NCBI GenBank assembly: GCA_963713445.1
Contig: CAVQMB010000021.1
Coordinates: 1 to 64,000, forward strand
Source: CAVQMB01 sp963713445
Lineage (GTDB): Bacteria; Pseudomonadota; Gammaproteobacteria; Competibacterales; Competibacteraceae
DNA length: 64,000 bases
Direction: 5' to 3'
Both the position numbers and the translations under genes were made by a program. The notes beneath the pieces were generated by a model that saw only the letters and a program-made list of their open reading frames with translations, had not been told where the DNA came from and searched no databases. Shown piece by piece: positions 25,241 to 33,790 of this stretch; position 1 is the stretch's first letter; every line of letters starts with the position of its first letter.

Positions 25241-26458
25241 TCATGGCTGTTGCAACTGGCCCCGCATGCCATCGAGGTTGCTTTTCAGCTCCTTCAACTG
25301 GCCATTGATCTGGTCAATGGTCTGCTGGGCCGCCTGATAGCCGCCGGCCAGTTCACTCGCTCGCAGCCGCTTGGCAGCCGCCTCGTAGGTCTGCAACCGC
25401 TTATGCAGTACCGCTATCCGCAGCTTGGTCGCCTTCAGCGCCGGCTTGAGCCGGGCCAGCTCATGCTGATCGGCCTGCCAGCGGGCCGTAATCGTATCCC
25501 GCTGGTGATTCAACCCTGCCACGCGGTGCTCATAGCTCACTTTCTGCGCGTGCCACACCTGATCAACCAGCGCCAACCGCGCGCCTACCCTGCTCTTGGC
25601 GGCACGGTATTCGGCAAACCGCTCGCCCCGGGTGTCGTAGTCCTGTTGCATGACAGCCAGCCGGGCACCAACCCGGCTCTTGGCCGCACGGTATTCGGCA
25701 AACCGCTCGCCCCGGGTGTCATAGGCCTGCTGGAGGTCGGCCAGCCGGGCACCAACCCGGCTCTTGGCGGCGCGGTACTCACTGAACCGCTCCTGCTGGG
25801 TGTCGTAAGCCTGCTGGAGGCCGGCCAGTCGGGCACCAACCCGGCTCTTGGCGGCACGGAAATCGCTAAACCGCTGTTGCTGGGTGTCATACGTCTGTTG
25901 TACTTCGGCCAGACGCGCACCAACCCGGCTCTTGGCGGCGCGGAAATCGCTAAACCGCTGTTGCTGGGTGTCATACGCCTGTTGCACCTCGGCCAGACGC
26001 GCACCAACCCGGCTCTTGGCGGCACGGAAATCCGCGAACCGCTGCTGCAGGGTATCGTACTGCTGCTGGAGTTGCTCTAACCGGGCACCGACCCGACCTT
26101 TGGCCGCTTGCAGATCAGCCAGGTCGCTCCGTGTCTGCTTCAGCTGACCCTGTAGTTGGTTATGGGCCTGCTGCAGTTGCGCCAGTTGCTGCTGGCTGTT
26201 GCCGAGTTCGCTTTTGGTCTTATCCAGCTCACCGGTGACTGATTTGACCTGCCCCTGCAGCTTGGCCTTGTCCTGCTTGAGCTGGGCCACTTGCTTCTGG
26301 CTGCTGCTCAGCTGGTCCTGGGTTTTACTCAGTTCCGCCTTGGTCTGCGCGAGCTCTTTGGTCTTGGCCCGCAAAGCCAGTTCCTCCTTGCTCGGACCGC
26401 AGGCCGCCAGTGCCAGCGCGAGACCCACAATACCGCTTATCCGCCAAAAAAGTCGCAT
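25241..26458 (-). CDS. Coiled-coil lipoprotein with 28-residue tandem repeats
   Basis: A 405-residue lipoprotein: signal peptide with lipobox LAAC (Cys20), followed by Gly and Pro, which favours the outer membrane. Residues 22-117 are heptad coiled coil rich in Gln, Lys and Leu. Residues 118-285 are six repeats of 28 residues with consensus AAKSRVGARLAxxQQAYDTQ plus QxRFSxxR, and a decayed seventh follows. Twenty-eight is four heptads, so the rod stays in register. The C-terminal 95 residues are again coiled coil. It could span the periplasm or form a surface rod. No similar named family is known to me. It is divergent from the amino-acid ABC operon. Confidence 0.8.
   Translation of the reverse strand: MRLFWRISGIVGLALALAACGPSKEELALRAKTKELAQTKAELSKTQDQLSSSQKQVAQLKQDKAKLQGQVKSVTGELDKTKSELGNSQQQLAQLQQAHNQLQGQLKQTRSDLADLQAAKGRVGARLEQLQQQYDTLQQRFADFRAAKSRVGARLAEVQQAYDTQQQRFSDFRAAKSRVGARLAEVQQTYDTQQQRFSDFRAAKSRVGARLAGLQQAYDTQQERFSEYRAAKSRVGARLADLQQAYDTRGERFAEYRAAKSRVGARLAVMQQDYDTRGERFAEYRAAKSRVGARLALVDQVWHAQKVSYEHRVAGLNHQRDTITARWQADQHELARLKPALKATKLRIAVLHKRLQTYEAAAKRLRASELAGGYQAAQQTIDQINGQLKELKSNLDGMRGQLQQP
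25604..26107 (-). repeat. Six tandem 84-bp units encoding VGARL-type coiled-coil repeats
   Basis: Each 84-base unit encodes one 28-residue repeat; the segment coding for AAKSRVGARL is nearly invariant (cggctcttggcggc pattern on the plus strand) while the rest of each unit varies. No unit is interrupted by a frameshift. Copy number could vary between strains by slippage. Confidence 0.9.
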
Positions 26459-26488
26459 GTATGTGCTCCTCCATCATCATCAAGCTGA

Positions 26489-26518
26489 TTGATCAACGCG
26501 TTGCTGTTCGCGTATAAA
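26489..26518 (+). promoter_or_regulatory. Probable sigma-70 promoter of the amino-acid ABC operon
   Basis: TTGATC (26489-26494) and TATAAA (26513-26518) are spaced by 18 bases and lie about 50 bases before the ABC ATPase start. The -35 is part of a palindrome TTGATCAA that could also bind a regulator. Confidence 0.45.
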
Positions 26519-26567
26519 GCCACTTTATGTTTGCCGTTAAATAGTAGCACCTTGCCGCGGGCGGCTC

Positions 26568-27347
26568 ATGCATGACAAGACACCGGCCCTGGTGGCCGAC
26601 AATATTCATAAACGGTTCGGCAGCGTCGAAGTGCTCAAGGGCATATCCCTTACCGCTCATGACGGCGATGTCATATCCATCCTCGGCTCGTCCGGCTCGG
26701 GTAAGAGCACCTTCCTGCGCTGTACCAACCTGCTGGAGACGCCGGACGAGGGCACGGTCAGTCTGCATGGCGAAACCATCCGGATGATCCGGGATCGGCG
26801 CGGCCAGCCGGTGCCGGCCGACGAGCGCCAGGTCGAGCGTATCCGGGCCCGGCTGGGCATGGTGTTCCAGAGTTTCAACCTGTGGGCCCACATGACGGTG
26901 CTGGAGAATCTGATCGAGGCGCCGGTGCACGTGCTGCGTATTCCGAAGCGCGAGGCCGTTACCAGGGCCGAGGCATTGCTGCAAAAGGTCGGCATGTACG
27001 AACGGCGGGACTACTATCCGGCCCACCTCTCGGGCGGCCAGCAGCAGCGCGCGGCCATCGCCCGGGCCCTGGCCATGGAGCCGGAAGTGATGCTGTTCGA
27101 CGAACCCACCTCGGCGCTGGATCCGGAACTGGTAGGCGAGGTATTGCGCGTCATGCGCGCGCTGGCCGACGAGGGCCGTACCATGATCGTGGTCACCCAC
27201 GAGATGGGCTTCGCCCGCGACGTATCCGATGAGATCATTTTCCTGCACCAGGGCGTCATCGAGGAGCAGGGCTCTCCCGGACAGGTTTTTGGCAACCCGC
27301 GGTCGGAGCGCTGTCGCCAATTCCTGACCGGACATTTGTCGCAGTAA
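26568..27347 (+). CDS. Basic amino acid ABC transporter ATP-binding protein (AotP/HisP type)
   Basis: 259-residue ATPase that powers import of basic amino acids. Walker A is GSSGSGKST, Q-loop VFQSFNLWAHMTVLENL, signature LSGGQQQR, Walker B VMLFDEPTSALDPE, H-loop VVTHEMGFARD. The segment IRDRRGQPVPADERQVERIR is typical of the histidine/arginine subgroup. It is the first gene of a four-gene operon (ATPase, binding protein, two permeases) whose set matches the Pseudomonas aot arginine/ornithine system, although there the ATPase gene comes later. Confidence 0.9.
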   Translation: MHDKTPALVADNIHKRFGSVEVLKGISLTAHDGDVISILGSSGSGKSTFLRCTNLLETPDEGTVSLHGETIRMIRDRRGQPVPADERQVERIRARLGMVFQSFNLWAHMTVLENLIEAPVHVLRIPKREAVTRAEALLQKVGMYERRDYYPAHLSGGQQQRAAIARALAMEPEVMLFDEPTSALDPELVGEVLRVMRALADEGRTMIVVTHEMGFARDVSDEIIFLHQGVIEEQGSPGQVFGNPRSERCRQFLTGHLSQ

Positions 27348-27383
27348 GCATTCAACCACCCAAAAACTAAGGAGAGTTATCTA

Positions 27384-28217
27384 ATGAGAAAGTTGATCTA
27401 CGGCCTGTTGACGTTGGTTCTGACGAGTTTCGTGCTGACCGCCGGCGCAACCGATCTCAAAAACATCCGCATCGGGGTCGAGGGCGCCTATCCCCCGTTC
27501 AGCTGGGTTGACAACCAGGGCAATCTAAAAGGCTTCGACATCGATATCGCGCATGCCTTGTGCAAGGCGATGGATGCCAAGTGCACCCTGGTCCAGCAGG
27601 ACTGGGACGGTATGATCCCGGCACTCATGGCCCACAAGTTCGACGCCATCGTAGCGTCGATGTCGATCACCGCCGAGCGCGAGAAAAAGGTGGACTTCAC
27701 CCATAAGTATTACCAGACACCGGCGCGCTTCATCGGCCACAAAGGCACCAAGATCAAGTTCCTGAACAGTGGCAAGCAGGACGGCGTGATCACCGACGTC
27801 AGCAAGGTCGACCTTAACAAGGACGCACTCAAGGGCAAGACGGTGGGCGTCCAGCGCGCCACCATCCACGACCGGTTCCTGACCGATGTCTACGGCAACA
27901 CGGTGACCATCAAGCGCTACGCGACCCAGGACGAAGTCTACCTCGACCTCGAGGCGGGTCGCATCGACCTGGCACTGCAGGACTCGGTGGCCGGCCTGGA
28001 CGGCTTTCTCGATAAGCCTCAAGGCAAGGACTACACCTTCGTCGGACCGGGCTTCGCCGACCCCAAATGGTTCGGCACCGGCGCCGGGATCGCGGTGCGC
28101 AAGGGCGACGATCCACTGCGTGAAGCCCTGAACAAGGCGATCGACAAGATCCGGGCCGACGGCGTCTACCAGAAGCTCGAGCACAAATACTTCACGTTCG
28201 ACATTTACGGTAGCTGA
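27384..28217 (+). CDS. Periplasmic lysine/arginine/ornithine-type binding protein
   Basis: 277-residue solute-binding protein of family 3. The signal peptide is LIYGLLTLVLTSFVLTAGA. The mature protein starts KNIRIGVEGAYPPFSWVD, contains GFDIDIAHALCKAMDAKCTLV, DWDGMIPALMAHKFDAIVAS and SITAEREKKVDFTHKYYQTPA, the ligand-cleft pattern of ArgT/HisJ/AotJ. A strong ribosome site (AAGGAGAG) precedes the ATG. A 12-base-pair hairpin follows the stop, which often marks much higher expression of the binding protein than of the permeases. Confidence 0.92.
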   Translation: MRKLIYGLLTLVLTSFVLTAGATDLKNIRIGVEGAYPPFSWVDNQGNLKGFDIDIAHALCKAMDAKCTLVQQDWDGMIPALMAHKFDAIVASMSITAEREKKVDFTHKYYQTPARFIGHKGTKIKFLNSGKQDGVITDVSKVDLNKDALKGKTVGVQRATIHDRFLTDVYGNTVTIKRYATQDEVYLDLEAGRIDLALQDSVAGLDGFLDKPQGKDYTFVGPGFADPKWFGTGAGIAVRKGDDPLREALNKAIDKIRADGVYQKLEHKYFTFDIYGS

Positions 28218-28225
28218 AGCGATGT

Positions 28226-28254
28226 CCGGCCCTCCGGTTTGACCGGAGGGCCGG
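28226..28254 (+). promoter_or_regulatory. Intercistronic stem-loop between binding protein and permeases
   Basis: CCGGCCCTCCGG (28226-28237) pairs perfectly with CCGGAGGGCCGG (28243-28254) around TTTGA. There is no T-run. In ABC operons such a hairpin protects the upstream mRNA and reduces read-through, raising binding protein over permease. Confidence 0.65.
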
Positions 28255-28267
28255 CGGCACGCCACCG

Positions 28268-28951
28268 ATGCTCAATCTGCAAGGCTACGGCTGGAGCCTG
28301 CTGGAAGGCGCCTGGCTCACCACCAAACTGGCGTTGTTGTCGCTGGGGATCGCCACCGGGCTGGGCATGGTGGCGGCACTGGCCAAGCTGTCCAAAGGCC
28401 GGGCGGCGTTTGCCATCGCCACGCTGTACACCACGGTGATCCGCAGCATTCCCGATCTGGTGCTGATGCTGCTGATCTATTTCGGCGGTCAGGTGCTGGT
28501 CAACAAGCTGGTCCGCTCGCTCGGCTACGACGGCTATATCGACATCGATCCGTTCATCGCCGGGGTGCTGACGCTGGGCTTCATCTATGGCGCCTACATG
28601 ACCGAGACCTTCCGCGGGGCCATCCTGGCGGTGCCGTTCGGCCAGCTGGAGGCCGGTTATGCCTTCGGTATGCGCCGGCGCCAGGTGTTCTTCCGGATTC
28701 TGCTACCGCAGATGATCCGCCACGCCCTGCCCGGCTTCGGCAACAACTGGATGGTACTGTTAAAGGCCACGGCGCTGGTCTCGATCATCGGCCTCAACGA
28801 CATGGTCCGCAAGGCTACCATCGCCGCCGGCGCCACCCGCCAGCCGTTCACCTTCTATCTGGCGGTGGCGTTCGGCTACCTGGTGTTCACCACGGTGTCG
28901 GTGCTGCTGCTGCGCTGGGCCGAGCAACGCTACAGCATGGGCTACCAGTAA
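28268..28951 (+). CDS. Basic amino acid ABC transporter permease (AotQ/HisQ type)
   Basis: 227-residue inner-membrane permease with about five membrane segments (LALLSLGIATGLGMVAALAK; PDLVLMLLIYFGGQVLV; and others). The ATPase-contact loop (EAA motif) is GQLEAGYAFGMRRRQVFFRI LLPQ-like, followed by RHALPGFGNNWMVLLKATAL. It would dimerise with the next permease. It starts 50 bases after the binding protein and is followed 8 bases later by the second permease. Confidence 0.9.
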   Translation: MLNLQGYGWSLLEGAWLTTKLALLSLGIATGLGMVAALAKLSKGRAAFAIATLYTTVIRSIPDLVLMLLIYFGGQVLVNKLVRSLGYDGYIDIDPFIAGVLTLGFIYGAYMTETFRGAILAVPFGQLEAGYAFGMRRRQVFFRILLPQMIRHALPGFGNNWMVLLKATALVSIIGLNDMVRKATIAAGATRQPFTFYLAVAFGYLVFTTVSVLLLRWAEQRYSMGYQ

Positions 28952-28959
28952 CAGCGGCC

Positions 28960-29658
28960 ATGGATTTCTCGATCATCGCGGCCAATCTGCCGCTTTACCT
29001 GCAAGGGTTGGTCACCACCGTCAAACTGGTGGCCGCGTCGCTGGCGGTCGGTATCTGCATCGCCATACCGCTGGCCGTGATCGCGAATTCGCGCAACTGG
29101 CTGCTGCGCAGCGCGGTCTTCTGTTACAGCTATTTCTTCCGTGGCACGCCGCTGCTGGTGCAGACCTTCATGCTGTATTACGGCGCCGGCCAGTTCCGTT
29201 TCATCACCCACAGCTTCGCCTGGCCGGTATTGAAGCAGGCGTACTGGTGCGCGCTGATCACCTTCGCCCTCAATACCGGCGCCTACACCACCGAGATCCT
29301 GCGCGGCGCCATCAAGGCCACCCCGCGCGGGGAAATCGAGGCCGGGCTGGCCTGCGGCATGTCGCGCCGGCTGCTGATCCGCCGCATCATCCTGCCCGGC
29401 GCGTTCCGGCGCGCGCTGCCGGCTTACGGCAACGAGGTGATCTTCATGCTGCAGGGCAGCGCCATCGCCAGCGTCATCACCATCATCGACCTGACCGGCG
29501 CCGCCCGCATCGTCAACGCGCGCTACTACAGCCCATACGAGGCCTTTCTCACCGCCGCGGTGTTCTACATGGCGCTAACGTTCATCATCATCGCCGTGTT
29601 CCGCTGGGTCGAGCGGCGCTGGTACGCGCACCTGCGCCCGCGCGAGGAAAAGCAGTGA
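28960..29658 (+). CDS. Basic amino acid ABC transporter permease (AotM/HisM type)
   Basis: 232-residue permease, partner of the gene before it. Features are LPLYLQGLVTTVKLVAASLA, the family loop SYFFRGTPLLVQTFMLYYG, and the EAA motif region TPRGEIEAGLACGMSRRLLI followed by PGAFRRALPAYGNEVIFML. About five membrane segments are visible. It ends 3 bases from the stop of the convergent AotO-like gene. Confidence 0.9.
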   Translation: MDFSIIAANLPLYLQGLVTTVKLVAASLAVGICIAIPLAVIANSRNWLLRSAVFCYSYFFRGTPLLVQTFMLYYGAGQFRFITHSFAWPVLKQAYWCALITFALNTGAYTTEILRGAIKATPRGEIEAGLACGMSRRLLIRRIILPGAFRRALPAYGNEVIFMLQGSAIASVITIIDLTGAARIVNARYYSPYEAFLTAAVFYMALTFIIIAVFRWVERRWYAHLRPREEKQ

Positions 29659-29661
29659 CTC

Positions 29662-30792
29662 TCAGTCCTGCAGCAACTGGCCGGGACGGCGGTACGCCAG
29701 GGGCCGCTGGCCGGCAATCTTGCAGACGCTCTGACCCGATCGCACCAGGCGGTCGCGGACCCGCGTGAACAGCAGCCCGGCGGTACCGGCACGGATCGGG
29801 CTGCGCCGCCCGACCGCGTCGAGATCGACCAGCTCCGCGATCACCTCCCCCGCGGCCACCTGATCTCCCAACTCCCGTTTGAACACCAGCAGCCCTGCGG
29901 CCGGCGCGCGCACCACGTCGACCCCCTCCAGCGGCACGGTGACGCCGCGCCGCTCCGGCACGGCGCCGGGATCGCCGCTGATCAGCCCCTGGCGTTGCAG
30001 AAACCGATACAGGCCGGCGGCATCCTGCGCGGCCAGGCGGTCGTCGATGTCACCCTGGCCGCGCAGTTCCACGGTGCAGGCGAAGCAGCCCAGCGGCACC
30101 GCCGGGTTGGCCAGCCGCTCGCGCAGAACCCGCCAGGGACCGCTGTTGGCCTGATCGAAGGCGCCGCCGCCGGGCTCCTCCTCCAGCAGCAGGGCCGCAC
30201 AGTCGAGCTCCGCGGCCAGGGTCTCGGCCACAGCGCGCTGGGCTTGTGGCGCGTAGATGTGGAGCCGCGCCTCGTGGTCGCAATGCAGGTCGAACACGTA
30301 ATCGGCATCGATCGACTGGGCCAGTAAGGTGGCCTTGAGCACATCGGCTTCCCGCTGCGGCGCCAGTTCCGCCACCGCGCTGCGCAATGCGGTGCGGATG
30401 CGGTCGGCATTGGCGGCGGACTCAGCACCGAGCTGATCGGCCAGCAGCTCGGCCAGGCGCTCTCCCAGCGCCGGTATGCCACGGTTGAAATTGCCGGTGG
30501 CATCGAAATCGTAGCGGCCGAGGAGGTAGCCATTGACGAATTGACCCAGCCCGATCGGATTGGCCACCGGCACCACCACGATCTCGCCCGGGATGGCAGC
30601 GGCCGCGGCCGCCTGGTCCAAGCGCTCCAGCAGGTGCTGCAACACCAGCAACCCCGGCCATTCGTCGGCATGCAGGCCGGCGTGCAAATAGGCCTTGGGA
30701 CGGCCCTGGCCATAGCGGTGCACGACGAGCTGGCGGCGGTTGCCGGGCGCCACCACCGGCAGTTCGATCACCTCAGTGCGGCGCCCGTTCAT
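29662..30792 (-). CDS. AotO-like succinylglutamate desuccinylase/aspartoacylase family hydrolase
   Basis: 376-residue zinc carboxypeptidase-fold (M14) enzyme. The metal site is HAGLHADEWPGLLVLQ (H and E ligands) and DLHCDHEARLHIYA (third ligand), with FNRG and an ELRGQGD segment in place. The C-terminal 90 residues form a beta-barrel-like domain (APAAGLLVFKRELGDQVAAG). The closest known context is Pseudomonas aotO, located within the arginine/ornithine transporter operon; here it faces that operon convergently. The substrate is unproven. Its start overlaps the stop of the dehydrogenase upstream by 4 bases. Confidence 0.8.
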   Translation of the reverse strand: MNGRRTEVIELPVVAPGNRRQLVVHRYGQGRPKAYLHAGLHADEWPGLLVLQHLLERLDQAAAAAAIPGEIVVVPVANPIGLGQFVNGYLLGRYDFDATGNFNRGIPALGERLAELLADQLGAESAANADRIRTALRSAVAELAPQREADVLKATLLAQSIDADYVFDLHCDHEARLHIYAPQAQRAVAETLAAELDCAALLLEEEPGGGAFDQANSGPWRVLRERLANPAVPLGCFACTVELRGQGDIDDRLAAQDAAGLYRFLQRQGLISGDPGAVPERRGVTVPLEGVDVVRAPAAGLLVFKRELGDQVAAGEVIAELVDLDAVGRRSPIRAGTAGLLFTRVRDRLVRSGQSVCKIAGQRPLAYRRPGQLLQD

Positions 30793-31538
30793 TTCGCCGC
30801 CATCCGGATGGCGCCGTCGAGGCGGATGACTTCGCCGTTCAGCATGACATTCTCGATGATCTGGCGGACCAGTGCGGCATATTCCCCCGGCCGCCCCAGG
30901 CGCGCTGGAAACGGCACCTGCTGGGCCAGCGACTGCTGTGCAGCCGCCGGCAGCCCCGCCATCATCGGGGTCTGGAAAATGCCCGGCGCTATGGCCATCA
31001 CCCGGATGCCGTGGCGCGCCAGCTCGCGTGCCAACGGCAGCGTCAACGCCACGATCCCGCCCTTGGAGGCACTGTAAGCCGCCTGCCCGATCTGGCCGTC
31101 GAACGCGGCCACCGACGCCGTATTGACGATCACGCCACGTTCGCCCTCGTCATTGGGCTTATTGCCGGCCATAACCCGGGCCGCCAGCCGGACGGCATTG
31201 AAGGTGCCGATCAGATTGACCTCAATGGTGCGGCTGAAGCGACTCAGATCGAGCGGGGCGCCGTCGCGGTCCAGGACTTTGCCAACGCTGGCGATGCCGG
31301 CGCAGTTGATCAGTCCGTGCAATTCGCCGTCCTGGCCGGCCGCCCGGTCGATCGCTGCCTGCATGGCCGCAGGCTCGGCCACGTCGGTTTCGACGAAGGC
31401 CGCCCCGGCCAGGGATTCGGCTTGTTTGAGATCCGCGATGGTCACCCGGCCGCCGGCCGCCATGAGCATGGCGGCGGTCGCCTGACCCAGTCCGGAACCG
31501 CCGCCGGTCACCAGAAAACGCTGTCCTGCAATCTGCAT
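30789..31538 (-). CDS. Short-chain dehydrogenase, 3-hydroxyacyl-CoA dehydrogenase type 2-like
   Basis: 249-residue NAD-dependent oxidoreductase. It has the cofactor motif TGGGSGLGQATA, the acidic ADLK that selects NAD, LINCAGIAS, and the catalytic Ser-Tyr-Lys set (NTASVAAFDGQIGQAAYSAS with K two residues on). The sequence style (IEVNLIGTFNAVRLAARVM; GERGVIVNTASVAAFDGQIG; LMLNGEVIRLDGAIRM at the end) matches the HSD10/3-hydroxy-2-methylbutyryl-CoA dehydrogenase group, which acts in isoleucine and fatty-acid breakdown. It is coupled to the AotO-like gene by a 4-base overlap. Confidence 0.85.
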   Translation of the reverse strand: MQIAGQRFLVTGGGSGLGQATAAMLMAAGGRVTIADLKQAESLAGAAFVETDVAEPAAMQAAIDRAAGQDGELHGLINCAGIASVGKVLDRDGAPLDLSRFSRTIEVNLIGTFNAVRLAARVMAGNKPNDEGERGVIVNTASVAAFDGQIGQAAYSASKGGIVALTLPLARELARHGIRVMAIAPGIFQTPMMAGLPAAAQQSLAQQVPFPARLGRPGEYAALVRQIIENVMLNGEVIRLDGAIRMAAK

Positions 31539-31635
31539 GAGGATTGTGCTCGCGCTGAGAAGGTAACCCTAGTTTACCCAATCCGCGACCGCGGCAATGC
31601 TACACTCTGGCGATCGTTCGACTCAGGAGATCACC

Positions 31636-32427
31636 ATGCTGGTGGAACAAATCTGGACCGGTAACGCCTACCGCAACTTCAACTACCTGATCGCCTGCCC
31701 TGAGACCGGCGAGGCGCTGGCGATCGATCCACTGGACCACCGCAAGTGCCTGGCGCAGGCCAGGGAGCATGGCTGGACCATTACCCAGATTCTCAACACC
31801 CACGAACACGGCGATCACATCGGCGGCAACGGCCCGCTGATCGAGGCCACCGGCGCCCGGCTGCTGGCCCATGGCAATGCCCGCGACAAGATCCCCGGCA
31901 TCGACCGGGCACTCTCAGCCGGCGACGTGGTCAAGGTGGGTCACACAGTGGAGCTCGAGGTGCTGGACACGCCAGGCCATACCATGTGCCACGTGTGCCT
32001 GCTGTCACACACCGACCAGCCGGGTCTGTTCTGTGGCGACACCTTGTTCAATGCCGGCGCCGGCAACTGCCATAACGGCGGCCATCCCGAGGAGCTCTAC
32101 CAGACCTTCGCCAGTCAGCTGGCAAAACTTTCCGACACCACCCGGGTCTACCCGGGGCACGACTACATCAGCAACAACCTGCGCTTCACGCTCGACCGTG
32201 AGCCGGACAATGAGATGGCCCGGATATTGTTGGATCAGATCGCCGATCAGGATCCCGACCATGCGCTGATCACGACCCTGGCGCAGGAAAAGCAGGTCAA
32301 TTCCTTCTTCCGGCTGCACAACCCGAGCATCATTGCCCGGCTGCGGGAAGCGTTCCCGGACCTGCCGGACGAGCCGGATGCCAAAACCGTATTCCTCAAG
32401 CTGCGCCAGCTCCGTAATAGCTGGTGA
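31636..32427 (+). CDS. Hydroxyacylglutathione hydrolase-like metallo-beta-lactamase protein
   Basis: 263-residue glyoxalase II-type hydrolase. It has the dinuclear metal motif THEHGDHIGG, then DTPGHTMCHVCLL, the bridging aspartate in FCGDTLFNAGAGNC, and the late histidine in VYPGHDYI. The C-terminal helices (EKQVNSFFRLHNPSIIARLR) match the substrate-binding domain of GloB. It cleaves S-lactoylglutathione or a related thioester. ATG 31636 is preceded by CAGGAGATCACC. It is divergent from the dehydrogenase. Confidence 0.87.
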   Translation: MLVEQIWTGNAYRNFNYLIACPETGEALAIDPLDHRKCLAQAREHGWTITQILNTHEHGDHIGGNGPLIEATGARLLAHGNARDKIPGIDRALSAGDVVKVGHTVELEVLDTPGHTMCHVCLLSHTDQPGLFCGDTLFNAGAGNCHNGGHPEELYQTFASQLAKLSDTTRVYPGHDYISNNLRFTLDREPDNEMARILLDQIADQDPDHALITTLAQEKQVNSFFRLHNPSIIARLREAFPDLPDEPDAKTVFLKLRQLRNSW

Positions 32428-32587
32428 TCCAGCATCAGCCAACCCTGACGGCACTCTCCGGCGAATCGCAGCTGACGCCATCCATCAGGTTTATCGATTG
32501 ACCGGTTCTAATGTTTATCTCTTTTATGTCTGGAATCAGCCCTTATTGTGACGCGTCAGACGCAATGACTTTCTCAGGAGATTAACC

Positions 32588-33442
32588 ATGAGTACCCGCG
32601 AACTGCGCCAGATCGTCTCCGCCAGCCGGGTCAGCGACGGCGCCGGCGTCACCATTCACCGTTCCATCGGCAGCCCGGCGCTGCGCCAGCTGGACCCGTT
32701 TCTGATGCTGGATCAGTTTGGCAGCGACGATCCCGATGACTACATCGCCGGCTTCCCGGATCATCCACACCGCGGCTTCATTACCGTTACCTACATGCTG
32801 GACGGCCACATGCTGCACCAGGACAGTATGGGCAACCGGGGTGATCTGACCGCCGGCGGTGTCCAGTGGATGAAAGCCGCCAGTGGCATCATTCACTCGG
32901 AGATGCCACAGCAGGATCATGGCCTGATGCGCGGCTTCCAATTGTGGCTCAACCTGCCGGCCAGCGAGAAGATGTCGGATCCGGCCTACCGCGACATCCC
33001 AGCCACGCGGATACCAGCGGTGGAAACACCCGGTGTCACGGTGCGGGTACTGAGCGGCGAGTATGGCGGTCAGCGCGGGCCGATCGACGATCCGCATACC
33101 GGCCTGACGTATCTGGACGTCAACCTGGCGCCAACGCAGCGCTTCAGTCATAGCCTGGGGGCGAGCGACACGGCATTTGCTTATGTGTTCGAGGGTAAGG
33201 TCCGGATCGGTGAGCGGGACGCTCCGGCCCATCATCTGCTGGTACTGGGCCCCGGCGACGAGGTGGCGCTGGAAACCGGTGCTGAGCCGGCCCGACTGAT
33301 ACTCGTTGCCGGGCGGCCGATCGGCGAACCGATCGCGCATTACGGTCCGTTCGTGATGAATACCCGCGAAGAACTCATGCAGGCGGTGGATGATTTCAAC
33401 CACGGCCGGCTGGTCCAAAAACGGGCAACAGCGGAGAGCTGA
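32588..33442 (+). CDS. Pirin family protein
   Basis: 284-residue two-cupin protein. The N-terminal cupin has the metal ligands in FPDHPHRGFITVTYMLDG and HQDSMGN, followed by GGVQWMKAASGIIHSEMP, the pirin signature. The C-terminal cupin reads GASDTAFAYVFEGKVRIG. Bacterial pirins may act as quercetinases or bind metabolic enzymes; the role here is open. CTCAGGAG precedes the start. Confidence 0.9.
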   Translation: MSTRELRQIVSASRVSDGAGVTIHRSIGSPALRQLDPFLMLDQFGSDDPDDYIAGFPDHPHRGFITVTYMLDGHMLHQDSMGNRGDLTAGGVQWMKAASGIIHSEMPQQDHGLMRGFQLWLNLPASEKMSDPAYRDIPATRIPAVETPGVTVRVLSGEYGGQRGPIDDPHTGLTYLDVNLAPTQRFSHSLGASDTAFAYVFEGKVRIGERDAPAHHLLVLGPGDEVALETGAEPARLILVAGRPIGEPIAHYGPFVMNTREELMQAVDDFNHGRLVQKRATAES

Positions 33443-33670
33443 GCAGCCGCGAGTGCGGAATCGCCAGACTGCGCACGGCAGCCGCCGGGTGGTCGCCACG
33501 CCCGGGCACAGTGAGATGGATCCGCGCGGGCGGCGGCAAACCGGCTACGGGGCGACAGCGTGGCCTGATAGCAGCTAAAATCCGCCGGCCGGTCACATGG
33601 CGTGGCCGGCCGCGTAATCACTCGACCGATTCGTACCGACAACCGTGCTGAGTCTGCTTACCGGTGCGCG

Positions 33671-33699
33671 GGACGTAGCCTGCGCCGCCTGCTACGTCC
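33671..33699 (+). other. Hairpin with perfect 9-bp stem in a 348-base gene-free stretch
   Basis: The stretch 33443-33790 between pirin and the AEC transporter has no convincing gene. It holds GGACGTAGC (33671-33679) and GCTACGTCC (33691-33699), a perfect stem with an 11-base loop followed by GGCTTGTTTGTT. It may terminate pirin transcription late or fold in the AEC mRNA leader. Nothing else stands out. Confidence 0.4.
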
Positions 33700-33790
33700 G
33701 GCTTGTTTGTTACCGGCTGGCGCCAAATCTGCTGAGCCGACCGCGGCCTCTGGCACCGGCGCTGGCGGCAGTGTTCCCGATGGGTGGCTG

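Noticed and set aside
25604..26107. Regular 84-base repeats as a possible CRISPR array
   Set aside because: There are no unique spacers; the units are contiguous coding sequence for a coiled coil, in frame throughout.
33671..33699. Hairpin called as an intrinsic terminator of pirin
   Set aside because: It lies 230 bases after the stop and lacks a T-run, so I list it only as a stem-loop.
33602..33790. N-terminal extension of the AEC transporter
   Set aside because: The extra 63 codons lack family similarity and a membrane pattern; the transporter starts naturally at ATG 33791.
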